Shown here: positions 1 through 7,933 of the stretch, in pieces
How the letters are laid out: the number at the start of each line of letters is the position of its first letter
Numbering within the stretch: position 1 is the stretch's first letter
Origin: Archaeoglobus sp. UBA234
GTDB taxonomy: Archaea > Halobacteriota > Archaeoglobi > Archaeoglobales > Archaeoglobaceae
Reading direction: 5' to 3'
NCBI GenBank assembly: GCA_002494625.1
Contig: DACH01000009.1
Span: 1 to 14,131 of the forward strand
DNA: 14,131 nt
Notes under the pieces: generated by a model
Database searches by the model: none
The model's input: the letters and a program-made list of their open reading frames with translations, nothing else
Told to the model about the DNA's origin: nothing
Made by a program: the position numbers and the translations under genes

Positions 1-1
1 T

Positions 2-76
2 AGGGAGTGTTTTAACAGGTTTAGCAAGAAGCTGAGTTATGCGAGGAGGTGGATTAGTAAATTCCTGATTGGTTAA
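2..76 (+). CDS. 3' end of an unknown gene, cut by the window start
   Basis: An open frame enters from the left edge and ends at TAA 74-76. The visible 24 residues are basic and aromatic, ending SYARRWISKFLIG. I do not recognise the family. A transposase C-terminus is possible because of the basic composition and the position at the edge of a CRISPR locus, but nothing visible proves it. It converges on cas6, whose stop is 46 bases further on, so it probably marks the left border of the locus. Confidence 0.4.
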   Translation, partial: RECFNRFSKKLSYARRWISKFLIG

Positions 77-122
77 GTTTGTTATGTCCGACACTATAAA
101 TTTTTCAGAGAAGGCAAACCAT

Positions 123-992
123 CTACAGGATCTTAAAGAATCCCATCCCGAAGCTCGCCTTTGCCCCAGCCCCAATAAGCTCTCCAATCCTGAGAAGGCT
201 GAGAGAGTTTACATCAATTTCATCTATTCTGTATCTTGCATACCCGGTCACACCATGGAAAACCCTGTCACCATGCCTTTTTGATCTGTGGAACAATCTG
301 TGCTTTTTCCACTCTGAATGAAGTATTTCAGAACTGCATTTGCAATCAGGAACCACTCCACTGCCATACTCGTTCACATAGAGTATCAGTCTTCTCCTGA
401 TCATGTGTAGTAGAAAGGGCAGATTCACGGGTATTCGAGCTTCCACTGGAGTTTCAAACCGCACCTCAATCTCCTCTCCTGAAATTTTCTTCTCTCTGAT
501 TTCTCCAAGATCCACAACGGTGACCGCATCGGCATTTACGGTCTCACCATCGTATACAGCCTCTCCAGTAATGGCATCACTGATGCCGGTGAGCTCAAAT
601 CTGCTTTCCGAATTCAACCCGATCTTTCCAAGGAATCTCAGACCATAGATGATGTGGGGGATGTACCTCACATAATCCCCAAAAACGTTAACATCAAGGG
701 TCATTGTTCCAGAGCCTTTAACCCTTTTGCCGAAAAACGGTGGAATGAAGACAACTGGTCTCACAGGCTGGCTCCTTCCCCTCTTCTGCCTGTCCCTTAC
801 ATATAGAGCATGGTACAGACAGTCCTCTCGCGATCCGCACTTGCTGCATACCGGGCTTAAATAACCGCAAACAGCCTTCAGCAGAACACTCCCGAACCCA
901 CCTCTGAACTTGTTGCCGAGCCAGTAAGGCAGGCTGTAACTTGGAAAATCTAAGGTTGCTTTGAGTTTTGTGAATTTGAGGGAAAAGGTCAT
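123..992 (-). CDS. cas6: Cas6 pre-crRNA processing endoribonuclease
   Basis: Cas6 cuts the repeat RNA of the precursor transcript at the 3' base of the hairpin and leaves an 8-nt handle on each crRNA. The 289-residue protein ends in the glycine-rich loop typical of the RAMP fold (GAGAKASFGMG, about residues 274-284). It has a basic, His-rich stretch before that (WKKHRLFHRSKRHGDR), as in Cas6 proteins of the PF10040 type. Near the N-terminus four cysteines (C42, C49, C52, C58) form a possible zinc-binding knuckle, known in part of this family. The ATG overlaps the stop of the small upstream gene (ATGA), so the two are probably translated together from the promoter near 1213-1220. The catalytic residue cannot be fixed by eye. 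The array to the right carries the matching hairpin repeat. Confidence 0.9.
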   Translation of the reverse strand: MTFSLKFTKLKATLDFPSYSLPYWLGNKFRGGFGSVLLKAVCGYLSPVCSKCGSREDCLYHALYVRDRQKRGRSQPVRPVVFIPPFFGKRVKGSGTMTLDVNVFGDYVRYIPHIIYGLRFLGKIGLNSESRFELTGISDAITGEAVYDGETVNADAVTVVDLGEIREKKISGEEIEVRFETPVEARIPVNLPFLLHMIRRRLILYVNEYGSGVVPDCKCSSEILHSEWKKHRLFHRSKRHGDRVFHGVTGYARYRIDEIDVNSLSLLRIGELIGAGAKASFGMGFFKIL

Positions 993-1159
993 AGCTCAAA
1001 CTTCAAAAATTTCTCTCTACAAACTCCCCCCACATCCACCAGATCTTCCATGACAGTCTCATGAACCTTTGTACTGTCAACTTTCCAGTATTCATTGACG
1101 GAAGTGTTCCTGAATCTTTCCATATCTGAGAGCTTTTCAGGTGGCTCTCTTTTTACCAC
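989..1159 (-). CDS. Small 56-codon gene upstream of and overlapping cas6
   Basis: This frame starts at GTG 1159-1157, six bases after a full Shine-Dalgarno GGAGGT (1171-1166), and stops with a TGA that overlaps the ATG of cas6. A TATA box lies at 1213-1220. The product is charged, begins VVKREPPEKLSDMERFRNTS, has a single cysteine near residue 47 and ends REKFLKFEL. There is no membrane segment or known motif. The strong ribosome site, the overlap and the ordinary amino-acid composition support a real gene. It could be a small Cas6-associated protein, or the surviving 3' end of a larger broken gene that took over a start signal. An in-frame TAA lies just upstream of the GTG, so it does not extend further in this frame. 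Function unknown. Confidence 0.55.
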   Translation of the reverse strand: MVKREPPEKLSDMERFRNTSVNEYWKVDSTKVHETVMEDLVDVGGVCREKFLKFEL

Positions 1160-1165
1160 AACCTT

Positions 1166-1171
1166 ACCTCC
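1166..1171 (-). promoter_or_regulatory. Ribosome binding site of the small gene before cas6
   Basis: GGAGGT on the minus strand with six bases to GTG 1159. It matches the archaeal anti-Shine-Dalgarno sequence and decides the GTG start. It is one of the best ribosome sites in the window. Confidence 0.6.
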
Positions 1172-1212
1172 TGATTACCTCATTTTAGAACACCCCAGTT
1201 CACCTTAATGAG

Positions 1213-1220
1213 CTATATAT
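1213..1220 (-). promoter_or_regulatory. TATA box for the small gene-cas6 unit
   Basis: The minus strand reads CATATATAGC here. A start about 25 bases downstream (near 1190) gives a short 5' untranslated region carrying the GGAGGT at 1171-1166. The box lies in the 194-base gap after csa3, so cas6 seems to have its own promoter rather than depending on csa3 read-through. Confidence 0.5.
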
Positions 1221-1353
1221 GCCATGACGTGGTTTGTTATGCAACTCTGCATCAAAATTCTGCATTCCCGTTCTTCTCTCCAATCCTGCTATCTCTTCAA
1301 TGCTCATTGCAGTTATTTTGCCTGTTATCCAGTATTATACATTTCGGTTCGAG

Positions 1354-1986
1354 CTACACAAACATCTTTCCAAGTTCCGTGATTTTAAACCTCAGCGGTT
1401 TTCTCTTTTCTACCGTTATCAAGTCCAATTCTTTCAAAAAAGACAGGTGTCTTCTTACGGTTGTGATATCTCTATCCAGTAAATCAGACAGGGATCTTGC
1501 ATCAGAGGTTCCAGCAGCTATTTTCTTTAAAATTTCGACTTTATCTTCTGGCAATGGATTTTTTATCAGTTTGAGAAGTTTTTTGGATATTGTCAAAAGC
1601 CCTTGAAAATCCTCAGTTTCAATTTCAATTTCCAAATCTTTTGAGGTCTTGATGCACGAAAGTAGCACTATAATTACAAGTGCTCTCATCCCTCCACTGA
1701 GATTTACTACAATGTGATAATTGGAAAGCTCCTCAATCAATGAACTGACTGTTTTTATTGAATTTTCCAGGCTATTTATATCTATTTCAACAAAATCAAC
1801 AGTCACTTCATCTCCATACGATGTTTTTAGTAATTTTTTAACCCAATCACATGCTTTCTCCACCCTATCAGTAATTTTTCCTGAAATGAGAATGACCCTG
1901 TCTCCTTTTTTTATACCATGCCTCATTATAGCTCTGTAACAAAATTTCTCATCAAAACCAATTGTAGCGATTAGTGCAGTTTTCAT
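1354..1986 (-). CDS. csa3: Csa3, CARF-HTH transcription regulator of the I-A system
   Basis: Csa3 proteins have an N-terminal CARF (Rossmann-like) domain that can bind cyclic tetra-adenylate, and a C-terminal winged helix-turn-helix. In Sulfolobus they control adaptation genes, array transcription and effector genes. Here the 210-residue protein starts MKTALIATIGFDEKF, the usual first strand and loop. It carries NLSGGMRAL (about 95-103), the ligand-pocket motif of CARF domains. From about residue 148 it has a winged-helix segment (SLSDLLDRDITTVRRHLSFL as recognition region, then KRKPLRFKITELGK as wing). The gene is divergent from csa5, and its own start lies 28 bases from a TATA box, so the message is probably leaderless. 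The length fits the family. Confidence 0.9.
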   Translation of the reverse strand: MKTALIATIGFDEKFCYRAIMRHGIKKGDRVILISGKITDRVEKACDWVKKLLKTSYGDEVTVDFVEIDINSLENSIKTVSSLIEELSNYHIVVNLSGGMRALVIIVLLSCIKTSKDLEIEIETEDFQGLLTISKKLLKLIKNPLPEDKVEILKKIAAGTSDARSLSDLLDRDITTVRRHLSFLKELDLITVEKRKPLRFKITELGKMFV

Positions 1987-2009
1987 GCACTTTAACTTTC
2001 AAAAAGGAT

Positions 2010-2018
2010 GTATTTATG
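2010..2018 (-). promoter_or_regulatory. TATA box of csa3
   Basis: The minus strand reads ACATAAATACA, centred about 28 bases before the csa3 ATG (1986). No ribosome site is visible in between, so a leaderless transcript is likely. The box lies only about 35 bases from the csa5 TATA box on the other strand, which makes a compact divergent promoter. Confidence 0.55.
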
Positions 2019-2048
2019 TTTTTTGATTGTATAATTGCAACAGAAAAC

Positions 2049-2056
2049 TTTATATT
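2049..2056 (+). promoter_or_regulatory. TATA box of the effector operon (csa5 start)
   Basis: TTTATATT is centred about 26 bases before ATG 2078. The expected transcription start then falls on or next to the ATG, giving a leaderless message. This argues against the upstream in-frame TTG at 2027 as start, because that lies before the box. Confidence 0.65.
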
Positions 2057-2077
2057 ATTGACAGGTCTAAAATTAGC

Positions 2078-2416
2078 ATGTACCTTGATGAACTTGCAAA
2101 AATTCTTGCGGTTCTGATTGCCGAGGGCGGAAACTACACATACGTCGACAAACTCGGGTATGCACCTTCAAAAGACTTAGCAATATACTATCTCAAAGAG
2201 GCTTTGAGAGATCTTCACTCCTTAAAAAATCAGCAAAAAATTGAGAGCGAAAAAACAAAAACGCTCCTGAACAGCATAAACTTTGAACTTGCTGAAAAAG
2301 CACTTGATGAGCTCTCGGGTATAGATGACAGAAGAATCCTGAAAGAGAAAGCTTCACTTATAGCTGCAAAAGCTCTTGCAATATCAGCGAGATTGGGAGG
2401 TGGGAAAAGTGGGTGA
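2078..2416 (+). CDS. csa5: Csa5 (Cas11), small subunit of I-A Cascade
   Basis: Csa5 is the small, mostly helical subunit that lines the Cascade backbone and helps hold the displaced strand of the target. The product from ATG 2078 has 112 residues, normal for the family. It starts MYLDELAKILAVLIAEGGNY and is rich in Lys, Glu and Leu with predicted long helices. A longer reading from TTG 2027 would add 17 residues, but the TATA box at 2049-2056 lies inside that extension, so 2078 is the better start. It is the first gene of the operon, and its stop is followed after 7 bases by the cas7 ATG. Identification rests on position before cas7 and on size and character. Confidence 0.8.
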   Translation: MYLDELAKILAVLIAEGGNYTYVDKLGYAPSKDLAIYYLKEALRDLHSLKNQQKIESEKTKTLLNSINFELAEKALDELSGIDDRRILKEKASLIAAKALAISARLGGGKSG

Positions 2417-2417
2417 T
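2412..2417 (+). promoter_or_regulatory. Ribosome binding site of cas7, overlapping the csa5 stop
   Basis: GGTGAT sits six bases before ATG 2424 and includes the TGA of csa5. It fixes the cas7 start at 2424 instead of the in-frame TTG at 2376, which would reach 41 bases into csa5. Confidence 0.6.
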
Positions 2418-2423
2418 GTTTTC

Positions 2424-3365
2424 ATGTCAGTAAGGGGAAGGGTTCTTGTGAACGTCGAAGCGCTCAACATGACTGAGAGCGTTGGAAATTATGTGAAGCA
2501 CAGAAGGGTGCCTGTTATAATGCCTGAAGGAGGTTATACAACCTATTTCGTTCCTGCTATAAGCGGTGAGAGCATAGCTCATGGCTTTCAGGAGGTTCTG
2601 GCTGAAGAAGCCAAGAAGAAAAATCTACCAGTCTGCAAGCTCTGTGAGAGAGGAATATTTCTGAAGAGCACAAACGAGAATGTCTTTAAGGAGTCTTTCG
2701 ATTCTGATCCTCCAAAAGATGAGTTTGAATTTGAAAGAAACGTTGTTGAGAAATGCACAGTTGAGGACGTTGGAGGATTTCTTTATGCACCAAGAGCTGG
2801 AGGAAACGTAAAGAGAACATCGAATTTCTTCACCGGCTACATGGTTCCGGTTAAAGAGGCTCTTGAAGGAGTTGTTATCGAGCCACAGCTCCACTCAAGA
2901 TATGCCCTGGGAACGCCATTTGTTGAAGGGGGGCAGGGTCAGATGATATACTACGTGGAGCTGTCCTCAGCCGTTTACACCTTCAGCTTTGATTTGGACA
3001 CGAGATACATAGGCAAGACTACGTTCAGTTATGAAAAGGCTGGAAATGATGTTGTTGAGAACAGGGCAGAGAGAGTGGATGCAGCACTTGATGCGGTTAA
3101 AAAGTTTCTGATCGAATTTGCCTTCGGAGCAAAGAAGACGAGATTCCTGCCAGTTCTTGACTGGGAATCGCTGATTATAGCAGTATCTGACGATGTGTGG
3201 ACAGTTCCAAGCCCGTACACAAAGAATTACATCGAAAATACCAATAGAAAGAAAGAGAAGGTTGATTACAACACCGAGCTCTTCCTCTATCCCGAAAACG
3301 GAAGCTTTGAAGAAGTGGTTGTTGATGCTGTGGATAAAGCTAAGAAAAGAGTCAATGGATCATGA
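2424..3365 (+). CDS. cas7: Cas7 (Csa2), backbone subunit of I-A Cascade
   Basis: Cas7 copies line the crRNA spacer and form the helical filament of Cascade. The 313-residue protein begins MSVRGRVLVNVEALNMTESV, the first RAMP strand plus the segment seen in Csa2/DevR-family Cas7. It continues with KHRRVPVIMPEGG and YFVPAISGESIAHGFQEVLA, which is the conserved interface and helix region of the family (PAISGES..H). A Cys pair (CKLCERG) lies near residue 73 in the insertion that varies between homologues. The stop overlaps the cas5 ATG (ATGA at 3362-3365). Length is usual for Csa2. Confidence 0.92.
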   Translation: MSVRGRVLVNVEALNMTESVGNYVKHRRVPVIMPEGGYTTYFVPAISGESIAHGFQEVLAEEAKKKNLPVCKLCERGIFLKSTNENVFKESFDSDPPKDEFEFERNVVEKCTVEDVGGFLYAPRAGGNVKRTSNFFTGYMVPVKEALEGVVIEPQLHSRYALGTPFVEGGQGQMIYYVELSSAVYTFSFDLDTRYIGKTTFSYEKAGNDVVENRAERVDAALDAVKKFLIEFAFGAKKTRFLPVLDWESLIIAVSDDVWTVPSPYTKNYIENTNRKKEKVDYNTELFLYPENGSFEEVVVDAVDKAKKRVNGS

Positions 3366-4192
3366 TAGGATTTACGGTGGATGTTGAATTTGTATGGGGA
3401 TTTCAGGCAAAGATTGCAGGTTTATCAAAAACCTCCCCCTCCTTCTACTACCCTCCACCAACCACTTTTCTGGGAGCCATGGCTGAGGTTATGGCGAAGG
3501 AGCATGAAATTGGTGAGAAGAGAGGAAAGGAAATTGTCCCAGCTTTGAGCGAGAAATTGCTTGCTATAGGGTGGAGAGCATTAAACTGCATTCCTGTAAA
3601 GTATTCCGACATAAACAGGATTCTTGCCGTGAAGATAACATCTGGAATTTTATACCCAAATCCAAAGGACCTTGCAAAGTCCTTCGATTCTCCGGCGAGA
3701 GGTAAGACTGTTCTATCAACCCTTGACAGTGATGCACCCAAGATCAGGTGGTTCTTGGTATTCAGGGATGATCGCTTTGAGTTGGATGATAATGAGACAA
3801 GACTCGATGAAAGGCTGTTCTGGAAGATGCACAGACTCGGTTCAAAGGAGAGCAGAGTTTCTGTTGTCGATGTGGCTCGTGTTAAGCCTGAAACCTTGCA
3901 GGGGAAAGTTATAACGAGCTACAGCTTTCCGGTTGAGGATGGAGTGAATCCTGCAATGATTAAAGAAGGTAGATGGGAGTTTGAGGTATACATAAATCCC
4001 TTTGAGGTTGGAAGGTATGATGAAAAGGAAAATCCCGTAATAAATTATATCTCTGGAAAAAGAGCTTTTCTCTTCAGAATACCGGTCCTCAAAGACCCCT
4101 TAGCCACTCCAGAATACATTGTAGAGGTTGGAGGGAATTTTGCTGCCTACAAAGCCGATAATGAGGTGGTGATTGGCAGATGGTCAGAATAA
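3362..4192 (+). CDS. cas5: Cas5, crRNA 5'-handle binding subunit of I-A Cascade
   Basis: Cas5 caps the crRNA 5' handle and joins Cas7 to the large subunit. The 276-residue protein has the N-terminal RAMP strand (MIGFTVDVEFVWGFQAK) followed by PPPTTFLGAMAEVMAKE (about residues 37-53), the signature of Cas5 proteins. The middle (KTVLSTLDSDAPKIRWFLVF) and the late FPVEDGVNPAMIKEG segment fit Cas5a. It starts inside the cas7 stop without its own clear ribosome site, so translation is probably coupled. It overlaps cas8a2 by 13 bases. Confidence 0.88.
   Translation: MIGFTVDVEFVWGFQAKIAGLSKTSPSFYYPPPTTFLGAMAEVMAKEHEIGEKRGKEIVPALSEKLLAIGWRALNCIPVKYSDINRILAVKITSGILYPNPKDLAKSFDSPARGKTVLSTLDSDAPKIRWFLVFRDDRFELDDNETRLDERLFWKMHRLGSKESRVSVVDVARVKPETLQGKVITSYSFPVEDGVNPAMIKEGRWEFEVYINPFEVGRYDEKENPVINYISGKRAFLFRIPVLKDPLATPEYIVEVGGNFAAYKADNEVVIGRWSE
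4163..4173 (+). promoter_or_regulatory. Ribosome binding site of cas8a2 inside cas5
   Basis: GAGGTGGTGAT lies six bases before ATG 4180, within the last codons of cas5. It is a strong match to the archaeal consensus and supports the overlapping start. Confidence 0.55.
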
Positions 4193-5361
4193 AACTCGAT
4201 CTCCCACCAGACTCGACATTTCTTAGCGAGGTAATTTATGAAGGATTGATGTTTCTTATCCTGAAAACCAGATGTGAATTCAATCCAAAAGAGATTAATG
4301 CCGGATCGGATTGTCTGAACAGAGCTTACAGCAGTCTTGACGATGAGAGAATTGGAAACATTCGAATTGTGATGTCTGGAAACGACAATATAAATGCAAA
4401 AATATTCGAGAAACTTGGTTTGAGTAATGTTAAAAGCAGAAAAACATATTATGATCTGATAAATCTCCTCAAAGAACATAGCAGTAGCATAAAATCGAAA
4501 GAAGAGGTTAATATTGAACTTAAAGCCTTTAAAAAAGACGTTCTTATGGATTTGAATAACAAGAACGAGGGAATATCAGCACCTCAGCTGTTCAAGGTTG
4601 ATAGATACACCGGCATATCTTCTCTCGATACAGATTATACCTCCCAGCAGCTTACATTCTACTTCTCGAAGGAGATTGCGCTGATTTCTCTGCTCGGTGT
4701 ATACTCATCCTTCGTTATCTCGGTAAGGCAGCAGCAACATAGTTATTACTACTTCCTGTTCTTCTCTCCCGATGAAATCGTGAATCTGCTGAACAGCGAA
4801 AAACTCGTCGATAAGTTCTTCACGATAAAGGATACGGTTGCAGAGGAGTTCAGGAAGATCCTGAGCAGATCCACGCTTAACGAACTTCTCCTGACAGAGA
4901 TAACACTGAATGTTGAGCTTCAAAGGCTGATGGAGAATGAAAACCTCGAAAAGGTGTCTCTGCTACTCTTCAAAATAGCTCCCGAGGGGCAGACATACAA
5001 AATCTACGAACAGATTCCCTTGACAATCTACAGAAATCCTGCCTTCTATAGAATTGCTGAAAAATACTCTCACAACGCTATCTCATTCTGCGAACAGCTT
5101 GGAAGGGCAGTTTCATCGGATGTGATCTTGAGAACACTTTCGAGCCTCAATACAAAAAATAAGCACAGCGAGGCAGACAACATTCTGAAGGCAATTCAGA
5201 TGCTGTACAGGTTTGTGGTTCTTGGCGATCCTCAAGGATGGTTTGGATTTCTGAGAGAGCTGCATAATTCCCATGCAAAGCTTGTCAACAGTTCTGATGG
5301 CAGAGAAAGGAGGAGGGCAGAGAACTATCTGAGGTTGGTTAAATCAATATCGTATGCATGA
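4180..5361 (+). CDS. cas8a2: Cas8a2 (Csa4), large subunit of I-A Cascade
   Basis: The large subunit recognises the protospacer-adjacent motif and recruits Cas3. The 393-residue protein is rich in helix-forming residues and has no catalytic motif I can point to, as expected for Cas8. The call rests on its place between cas5 and cas3', where Archaeoglobus-type I-A operons carry Csa4, and on a length in the right range. The N-terminal third starts MVRIKLDLPPDSTFLSEVIY; the helical C-terminal half (about 220-390) includes FVVLGDPQGWFGFLRELH. Cas8 sequences diverge fast, so a different Cas8a subfamily is possible. Confidence 0.78.
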   Translation: MVRIKLDLPPDSTFLSEVIYEGLMFLILKTRCEFNPKEINAGSDCLNRAYSSLDDERIGNIRIVMSGNDNINAKIFEKLGLSNVKSRKTYYDLINLLKEHSSSIKSKEEVNIELKAFKKDVLMDLNNKNEGISAPQLFKVDRYTGISSLDTDYTSQQLTFYFSKEIALISLLGVYSSFVISVRQQQHSYYYFLFFSPDEIVNLLNSEKLVDKFFTIKDTVAEEFRKILSRSTLNELLLTEITLNVELQRLMENENLEKVSLLLFKIAPEGQTYKIYEQIPLTIYRNPAFYRIAEKYSHNAISFCEQLGRAVSSDVILRTLSSLNTKNKHSEADNILKAIQMLYRFVVLGDPQGWFGFLRELHNSHAKLVNSSDGRERRRAENYLRLVKSISYA

Positions 5362-5406
5362 TTTGATTCTCAAAAATATGCACCGAAATTGAAAAAGTAA
5401 AAGGTT

Positions 5407-5412
5407 GGGGTG
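5407..5412 (+). promoter_or_regulatory. Ribosome binding site of cas3'
   Basis: GGGGTG with six bases to ATG 5419, in the 57-base gap after cas8a2. No good TATA box is seen in the gap, so cas3' is probably read from the csa5 promoter. Confidence 0.45.
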
Positions 5413-5418
5413 CATTAA

Positions 5419-7179
5419 ATGGATAGCTATGACTCGAGCTCATTCAAAAACTGCTTCCATGAAGTTATTAAGGCATGGTTTGAAGGGAAAGACAGGAGAC
5501 CTTTTATCAACTATGCCATAAATAAAATAGAAAAGAACTGGGATAACGATAACGTTTTCATCATAGAAGCCCCTACAGGATACGGAAAATCAACGATTTC
5601 TGCAACCATTGCAATGTATTCATTCAGGGAGGAATTAAAGTCAATAGTGACATTTCCGCTGAGAACTCTTCTTGAGGATCAGTTCAGCAAATTCAAAGAG
5701 CTTTTTGGAGATGAGCTTGGGAAGAGATACATGCACAACCCTGAGTCGAGATATCTCATCAAGCCGGTGACCCTGACAACAGTTGACACTCTCGCTCTGA
5801 CTCTTTTCGGCATCCCACCAGAGGACCTGGATAAGGTTGTAAAATACTGGAGTGGCACATCTTCTGGTTCACTCGGTCACTATCTCTTCTCTTGGGCTTC
5901 AATAGCGCTGTCCAATATCATTTTTGATGAGGTTCACCTTATAGCCGATTCTACCAAATCCCTGAACTTCCTTTTTGCCCTGATGTGGGCAGCAATGGAC
6001 AACGATCAGAAACTCGTGCTGATGTCTGCAACAATACCGAAAACACTGGAAGAAAAGCTGCAGGAATTTCTTGAAGATTGGGAGTGGTGCAATTACGAAT
6101 TTATAAAATTCAGCTCCGAGCATGACAGAGAATTTGTTGCGAGTAGAAGAAATAAAAGGTACACCATATCTCTGGAGGCTCTGAATGAAGAGAACAAGTT
6201 CAGGATTATTGAAAAGTGGATTGATGAGGAATCCAAGAAGTACTCCAAGATAATAGTGGTTTTCAACACCATAAGAGATGCTGTTCAGTTCTATGAGCTG
6301 ATAAAAAACAAATTCATGGAGTTTGATAAACTCCTCCTGCACTCGAGATTTAATGAAGCAGATAGAGATCGGAAAGCTGAAAAATTGAGAAGACTGAAAC
6401 AGGCTGAGAAATTCATAATTGTAGCAACTCAGGTTATTGAGGCTGGTGTTGATATCTCTTCCAACCTCTTTATCACTGAACTTGCCCCTGCAAACTCCCT
6501 GATCCAGAGACTGGGGAGATTTTTGCGTTACGATGGCGAGAATGAAGGTGCTGTATATATCTGGTATGAAACCGATAATTCTGGAGATTTGCTGAGCTAC
6601 AATGGAAGGTACAAAGTTTACGATCGGGATCTCACCAGGAGGACGCTTGATAAACTCATGGAGATGGGGGAGTTTAATGTTCATCTTGTCGAAGGTTATA
6701 AGGCATTACTCGATGTTTACACAGCAGATGATTTTCAGATTGAAGAAAAGGGCTTGGATGACCTTAAAAGAATCTTGATGAACTTCGAATACGCCCCTTT
6801 AAAGGCTGTAGAAACATTCTTCAAACTTGAAGGGAGCTTTGTCAGAGATGGGCTGATGATTCCCGCCATATCTCTTGACCTGCTCGATGAGTGCAGGAAG
6901 GAAAATGGAGAGTTCAGTCTCAGTGATCTCCTCAAGCTAACACTTCCGGTATCATTCGAGGTCGTAAAAAGAGCAAATCCTGAGAAAGTCGTTTTGCTAA
7001 GGAAAGACTATGAGAGCGGAGACGAGGTTCCCGAAATCGTGGACTTCGAAAGCCTATCAACTTGCACCCTGAAATACCCTCGCTCATTTTTGAGGTGTAT
7101 GATCAAAAATTCAATTGTTGCTGTTGTTGTGGATGGCGATTACGACAGTGAGAGAGGATTATCCATCAAAAGGGATTAA
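5419..7179 (+). CDS. cas3': Cas3', superfamily 2 helicase of the I-A system
   Basis: In type I-A the Cas3 helicase and nuclease are separate proteins. This 586-residue protein is the ATP-driven helicase that unwinds target DNA after Cascade binding. Motifs are clear: Walker A APTGYGKST (51-59), motif Ia TFPLRTLLEDQ (78-88), DEVH box (170-173), motif III SAT (203-205), motif IV IVVFNT (279-284), motif V ATQVIEAGVDIS (336-347) and motif VI QRLGRFLR (363-370). Residues 371-586 form the C-terminal region of Cas3-type helicases. No HD domain is present; it is encoded by the next gene, one base away. The motifs look intact. Confidence 0.95.
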   Translation: MDSYDSSSFKNCFHEVIKAWFEGKDRRPFINYAINKIEKNWDNDNVFIIEAPTGYGKSTISATIAMYSFREELKSIVTFPLRTLLEDQFSKFKELFGDELGKRYMHNPESRYLIKPVTLTTVDTLALTLFGIPPEDLDKVVKYWSGTSSGSLGHYLFSWASIALSNIIFDEVHLIADSTKSLNFLFALMWAAMDNDQKLVLMSATIPKTLEEKLQEFLEDWEWCNYEFIKFSSEHDREFVASRRNKRYTISLEALNEENKFRIIEKWIDEESKKYSKIIVVFNTIRDAVQFYELIKNKFMEFDKLLLHSRFNEADRDRKAEKLRRLKQAEKFIIVATQVIEAGVDISSNLFITELAPANSLIQRLGRFLRYDGENEGAVYIWYETDNSGDLLSYNGRYKVYDRDLTRRTLDKLMEMGEFNVHLVEGYKALLDVYTADDFQIEEKGLDDLKRILMNFEYAPLKAVETFFKLEGSFVRDGLMIPAISLDLLDECRKENGEFSLSDLLKLTLPVSFEVVKRANPEKVVLLRKDYESGDEVPEIVDFESLSTCTLKYPRSFLRCMIKNSIVAVVVDGDYDSERGLSIKRD

Positions 7180-7180
7180 A

Positions 7181-7933
7181 ATGGAAGTTCTCAGCTACTA
7201 TCAGGAAGAAACTGGTGATAAGGAGCTGCTGATTGAGCACATAGCAACAGCTCTCGAAGTTATGGAGGGTGCGGAAGATTCCAGGCTTTTCAGACTCGCA
7301 GAAAAAATTTACCATGGGCTGGATTTCAAGCAGGCAGTAAGACTGGCGATAGTCTTTCATGACGCCGGAAAAATTTTCTATCAGAGCAAGCGTGGTGAAA
7401 AAGGCAAGAGGTACATGTCTTTTAAAGGACATGAGTATTTCTCTACCTACATTTTTAACACCTTTGTAAGCAAGCTCTTTGAAATCGATCTCGAAAATTA
7501 CGAGAGATACGGAGTGATTAGAGACGTCTGCAGTTTTGCAATTTTCTTCCATCATCATGCAATGAATGTGAGGCTCAGAAAGCCGGAAATGGAGGAAAGC
7601 AGTGTTAGATTTGGGATGAGTTTGCTCGAAATTTTTGAAAATTATGTGAGGCAATTTCTGGATCAAAAGGAAGTTGAAGCTCTGAAAAAAGCTGTGAATG
7701 AGATCAAAACCCGAGGAGCTGAAAATTTGATGAGGAGTCTGGAAGTAAATGTGAACAGCAGAGTAAACAGTCTTTGGAGAGAGATAATGCAACGAAGAGA
7801 TTTAAAAAAGCTATCTTACCTGACTTTAATTGTTCTCACAACTGCTGACTATCTCTCAGCTCAGAAAAGCAGGAAAGGTGGGAAGACAACATTCAGTCGG
7901 GCTTTGGATGATTTCTACCGCTTTTATCTCTGA
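7181..7933 (+). CDS. cas3'': Cas3'', HD nuclease of the I-A system
   Basis: Cas3'' is the metal-dependent HD nuclease that cuts the unwound target strand with Cas3'. From ATG 7181, one base after the cas3' stop and shortly after an AAGGGAT ribosome site, the protein has 250 residues. The expected metal ligands are visible: H20, H60-D61 in VFHDAGK, H84 in KGHEYF, HHH 124-126 in FFHHHAMN, and D223 in TTADYLS. An upstream TTG at 7115 would reach 65 bases into cas3' and is unlikely. It is the last gene of the effector operon and is followed by a T-rich stretch. Confidence 0.92.
   Translation: MEVLSYYQEETGDKELLIEHIATALEVMEGAEDSRLFRLAEKIYHGLDFKQAVRLAIVFHDAGKIFYQSKRGEKGKRYMSFKGHEYFSTYIFNTFVSKLFEIDLENYERYGVIRDVCSFAIFFHHHAMNVRLRKPEMEESSVRFGMSLLEIFENYVRQFLDQKEVEALKKAVNEIKTRGAENLMRSLEVNVNSRVNSLWREIMQRRDLKKLSYLTLIVLTTADYLSAQKSRKGGKTTFSRALDDFYRFYL

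Noticed and set aside
69..284. Plus-strand frame of 71 codons at the left end
   Set aside because: It is mostly antisense to the well-supported cas6 and has no family resemblance.
1221..1353. Short minus-strand frame beginning MSIEEIAGLERRTG, 34 codons, between csa3 and the small gene
   Set aside because: It has no ribosome site or suitable promoter, and the TATA box for the cas6 unit lies inside it. I see nothing else in this stretch.
1612..1625. ATTGAAAC on the minus strand inside csa3
   Set aside because: The surrounding bases do not match the repeat, and it is part of the csa3 coding sequence. It shows that the 8-mer alone occurs by chance.
2027..2077. Upstream TTG start of csa5
   Set aside because: The TATA box (2049-2056) lies inside this extension, so the message cannot include the TTG.
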